The position numbers and the translations under genes are program-made. From NCBI GenBank assembly GCA_030602715.1, contig JAUVZD010000007.1:1-64000 (forward strand): 64,000 nt of DNA, in the 5' to 3' direction. The notes beneath the pieces were generated by a model. It had not been told where the DNA came from. It made no database searches and was given only the letters and a program-made list of their open reading frames with translations. Below, one piece after another: positions 62,104-64,000 of this stretch. The stretch is from Candidatus Coatesiibacteriota bacterium (GTDB taxonomy: Bacteria > RBG-13-66-14 > B26-G2 > JAUVZD01). Positions within the stretch are counted from its first letter, which is position 1, and each line of letters begins with the position of its first letter.

Positions 62104-62117
62104 AGCAAAAACTCCTA

Positions 62118-62546
62118 TCAAAGGTTGATCTTATAGTTGTTGGGGAGAACAATGGGTATAGTAATATGTAAAAACCCTTCCCTGTAACTCGCCTGGGCTT
62201 CCTCTCCAAGGACATCAACCGGCATCTCTATCTGACGGAAGAAACGACCGTAGTCTATCTCCATCTGGACAAACTTTATCCGCCGCCCCTCATCAAAGTC
62301 CTCACGAAAACCTTCAATGGTCAACAGGCGTTCCTTGAGTTTTATCCTCACTTTATCCTTATCCACACCTGCCAAATCCACCTTGACCACTATATCCTTG
62401 CCGGTGACGAATATGTCAATATTCGGCGCCCAGACACTATCCGAGAGCATCACATATCTGGGTTTGACCCGATGCAGACGCTCAAGGAGCCGTTCTATAC
62501 TCTCATGTCCCTCTTCGGGGTTATATTCTCTTCTGGAAGAACCCAT
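62118..62546 (-). CDS. Small heat shock protein, Hsp20 family
   Basis: A 142-residue alpha-crystallin-type chaperone. The core spans about 45-140: WAPNIDIFVTGKDIVVKVDLAG, DKVRIKLKERLLTIEG, GRFFRQIEMPVDV and the closing GFLHITIPI. It holds unfolding proteins. The start ATG 62546 with AGAGG upstream gives a normal length; a longer frame to 62642 would begin inside the promoter. It precedes lon directly, so holder and protease are made together. Confidence 0.93.
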   Translation of the reverse strand: MGSSRREYNPEEGHESIERLLERLHRVKPRYVMLSDSVWAPNIDIFVTGKDIVVKVDLAGVDKDKVRIKLKERLLTIEGFREDFDEGRRIKFVQMEIDYGRFFRQIEMPVDVLGEEAQASYREGFLHITIPIVLPNNYKINL

Positions 62547-62613
62547 AAAGCCTACCTCTTGTCCTCTATTTTCCTTCACCAAGCAAAAAGTATATATAAA
62601 GAAGCAATTGGTC

Positions 62614-62642
62614 ATATTAACACACAGAAACAGGGTTTTCAA
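62614..62642 (-). promoter_or_regulatory. Promoter for hsp20-lon
   Basis: Minus strand TTGAAA (62642-62637), 17 bases, TAATAT (62619-62614). The CTTGAAA -35 would also suit a heat-shock sigma factor, but the -10 is sigma-70-like. Confidence 0.7.
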
Positions 62643-62732
62643 GACATTTTCACACCATCAAGACCACATTCCCATCTTTTTATAATTGACTCTCCATCCA
62701 TAAAGTTCCCCATCCGCATCAAATCTACTCCC

Positions 62733-62761
62733 TTGACTGTGGTTTAGTTCTTAGTTAAAAT
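62733..62761 (+). promoter_or_regulatory. Promoter for ddl
   Basis: TTGACT, 17 bases, TAAAAT, 26 bases before ATG 62788, with AAGGGGAG as ribosome site; divergent from the hsp20 promoter. Confidence 0.75.
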
Positions 62762-62787
62762 GTCAAAAACAAAATTAAGGGGAGAAA

Positions 62788-63897
62788 ATGTCCGCAAAAA
62801 AGATTCGCTTGCTGGTTCTCTTCGGGGGGGTAAGCGGGGAACACCAGGTCTCCTTGGTCTCCGCCAAGAATGTCATCTCCGCTGCCGACCGAATGCGCTA
62901 CGAAATCATCCCCCTGCTCATCACCAAAGAGGGGCGCTGGTTCTCGGCGAATGACCCAACACCCCTCCTTGAGGGGGACACTTCCCGCTCTTTCGCCGTC
63001 TGCCTGCCCGCAGACCCCAACGAACGACGGCTCCATTCGCTGGAAGAGAAAGAACTCCCTGAATACCTTGCCCACCCCATAGACTGCGCCTTCCCGATCC
63101 TGCACGGACCCAACGGCGAGGACGGCACCATACAGGGTTTACTTTCCCTGGCGCAGATACCCTATGTCGGTGCCGGAGTGCTCTCCTCGGCGCTGTTGAT
63201 GGATAAAGGCTACATGAAGCTGGTCTTCCAAGATGCCGGACTCCCCATAGTCCCCCATCAGGTGCACAGCTACCATCGGTGGGAGAAAGACCGTCAAGCG
63301 GTGATTGTGCAAATAGAGAGTGATCTGCCCTATCCCCTCTTCACCAAACCCTGCAATCTGGGCTCCAGCGTGGGGATCAGCAGGGCAGGCGACCGGGATG
63401 GGCTGGTTCGGGGATTGGAGGATGCCTTCTCCTACGACAACAGGGTGATAGTGGAGAAGGGGGTAAACGCCCGGGAGCTGGAATGCTCGGTTCTGGGTAA
63501 CATCAATCCCAGGGCTTCCATCCTGGGGGAGATAGTGCCGTCAAACGAGTTCTACGACTACGCGGCAAAATACATAGATAACAACTCCGAGCTCATAATC
63601 CCGGCGCCGATAGACGATTCCCTGATGAAGCTGGGGCAGGAGCTGGCGGTCAAAGCCTTCGTCTGCGCCGAAGGACGGGGAATGGGGCGGGTAGACTTCC
63701 TGCTGGATAAGGACACCGGAGAACTCTTCCTGAACGAGATAAACACCATACCCGGCTTCACCCCCATCTCTATGTATCCCAAGCTGTGGCAGGAGAGTGG
63801 TCTATCCTATCCCCGGTTGATAGACGAGTTGGTGCAGCTGGCACAGGAGGAGTTTGAGTCCCACAGTCGGCTGAAAAAGAGCTACACACCGAATTGA
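62788..63897 (+). CDS. ddl: D-alanine-D-alanine ligase
   Basis: A 369-residue ATP-grasp enzyme making the D-Ala-D-Ala dipeptide of peptidoglycan. Landmarks: VLFGGVSGEHQVSLVSAKNV at the start, HGPNGEDGTIQGLLSL, PYVGAGVLSSALLMDK, FTKPCNLGSSVGISR (ATP site), and FLNEINTIPGFTPISMYPKLW. Tyr rather than Phe lies near the Lys of MDKGYMK. The length is normal and the start has a clear AAGGGGAG ribosome site. Confidence 0.97.
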   Translation: MSAKKIRLLVLFGGVSGEHQVSLVSAKNVISAADRMRYEIIPLLITKEGRWFSANDPTPLLEGDTSRSFAVCLPADPNERRLHSLEEKELPEYLAHPIDCAFPILHGPNGEDGTIQGLLSLAQIPYVGAGVLSSALLMDKGYMKLVFQDAGLPIVPHQVHSYHRWEKDRQAVIVQIESDLPYPLFTKPCNLGSSVGISRAGDRDGLVRGLEDAFSYDNRVIVEKGVNARELECSVLGNINPRASILGEIVPSNEFYDYAAKYIDNNSELIIPAPIDDSLMKLGQELAVKAFVCAEGRGMGRVDFLLDKDTGELFLNEINTIPGFTPISMYPKLWQESGLSYPRLIDELVQLAQEEFESHSRLKKSYTPN

Positions 63898-63934
63898 TTG
63901 AAGTAAAATCAAAACGTCACAAAAAATTTGAAAT

Positions 63935-64000
63935 ATGCACCTCCTATCGCCAGCGTCCGCCATCATCTTTGACCTGGATGGAACCCTCTTCAAGACCTCC
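63935..64000 (+). CDS. Start of a HAD-family hydrolase, cut by the right edge
   Basis: Only 22 codons are in the window. They include FDLDGTLF (residues 12-19), the DxDGT nucleophile motif of haloacid-dehalogenase phosphatases such as phosphoglycolate phosphatase. Begins 37 bases after ddl. No strong ribosome site seen. Confidence 0.7.
   Translation, partial: MHLLSPASAIIFDLDGTLFKTS

Overview
The window looks like a chromosome segment of a Gram-negative-type bacterium from the FCB/candidate-phylum neighbourhood. Evidence: secreted proteins with a type IX-like (type A) C-terminal sorting domain (the 905-residue peptidase at 46159-48876, and a metallopeptidase cut by the left edge), predicted outer-membrane barrel proteins, and bacterial housekeeping genes. 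Promoters are conventional sigma-70 type (TTGACA, usually 17 bp, TATAAT-like) in front of many operons, not the Bacteroidetes type. I cannot name the species.

Layout. 1-6000 (minus): secreted metallopeptidase, then a histidine/folate block (cyclodeaminase, hutI, glutamate formimidoyltransferase) and a YjbQ protein. 6100-15000 (minus): tRNA-Val(GAC), thrS, methyltransferase, infC, rpmI, rplT, pheS, pheT, a repeat-bearing coiled-coil protein and zapA. 15045-19689 (plus): a channel-like membrane protein followed by a three-gene set that would turn phosphoglycerate into cyclic 2,3-diphosphoglycerate (2-phosphoglycerate kinase, cyclic 2,3-diphosphoglycerate synthetase, archaeal-type phosphoglycerate mutase). 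19712-21842: CBS protein, PspA/IM30 and a membrane/coiled-coil protein. 21931-23778: an A+T-rich DUF262/DUF1524 nuclease gene, probably a transferred defence gene. 23804-30660: a secreted protein, a PRC/MgtE-N/CBS protein paired with an Nramp-like transporter, citryl-CoA lyase, a YcaQ-type glycosylase and an aldo-keto reductase relative. 30800-39143: three large multi-membrane glycosyltransferase-like proteins around three tandem small secreted-protein genes that share a C-terminal tail, a terminator and, for two, a promoter. 39200-45700 (minus): glmS, a glycosyltransferase, rpe, a PASTA protein and rsmB. 45835-52745 (plus): sortable caspase-fold peptidase, lipoprotein propeller, thioredoxin-like secreted protein, a nucleotidyltransferase pair and a secreted helical protein. 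52834-62642 (minus): DUF5916 outer-membrane protein, rpoZ-like gene, parvulin lipoprotein, FmdB, groEL, groES, lon and hsp20. 62733-64000 (plus): ddl and the start of a HAD hydrolase.

The strongest system-level observation is the cyclic 2,3-diphosphoglycerate operon: this solute is known from hyperthermophilic methanogens, and here all enzymes needed downstream of 3-phosphoglycerate sit in one bacterial transcription unit. The second is the tandem 'SLGYIKA-MSE' cassette array, which looks like a lineage-specific C-terminal tag linked to duplicating expression cassettes. Start codons were re-chosen where a ribosome binding site or family length argued for it; several genes appear to use GTG or TTG. 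All calls are by eye from sequence and translated motifs, without database searches.
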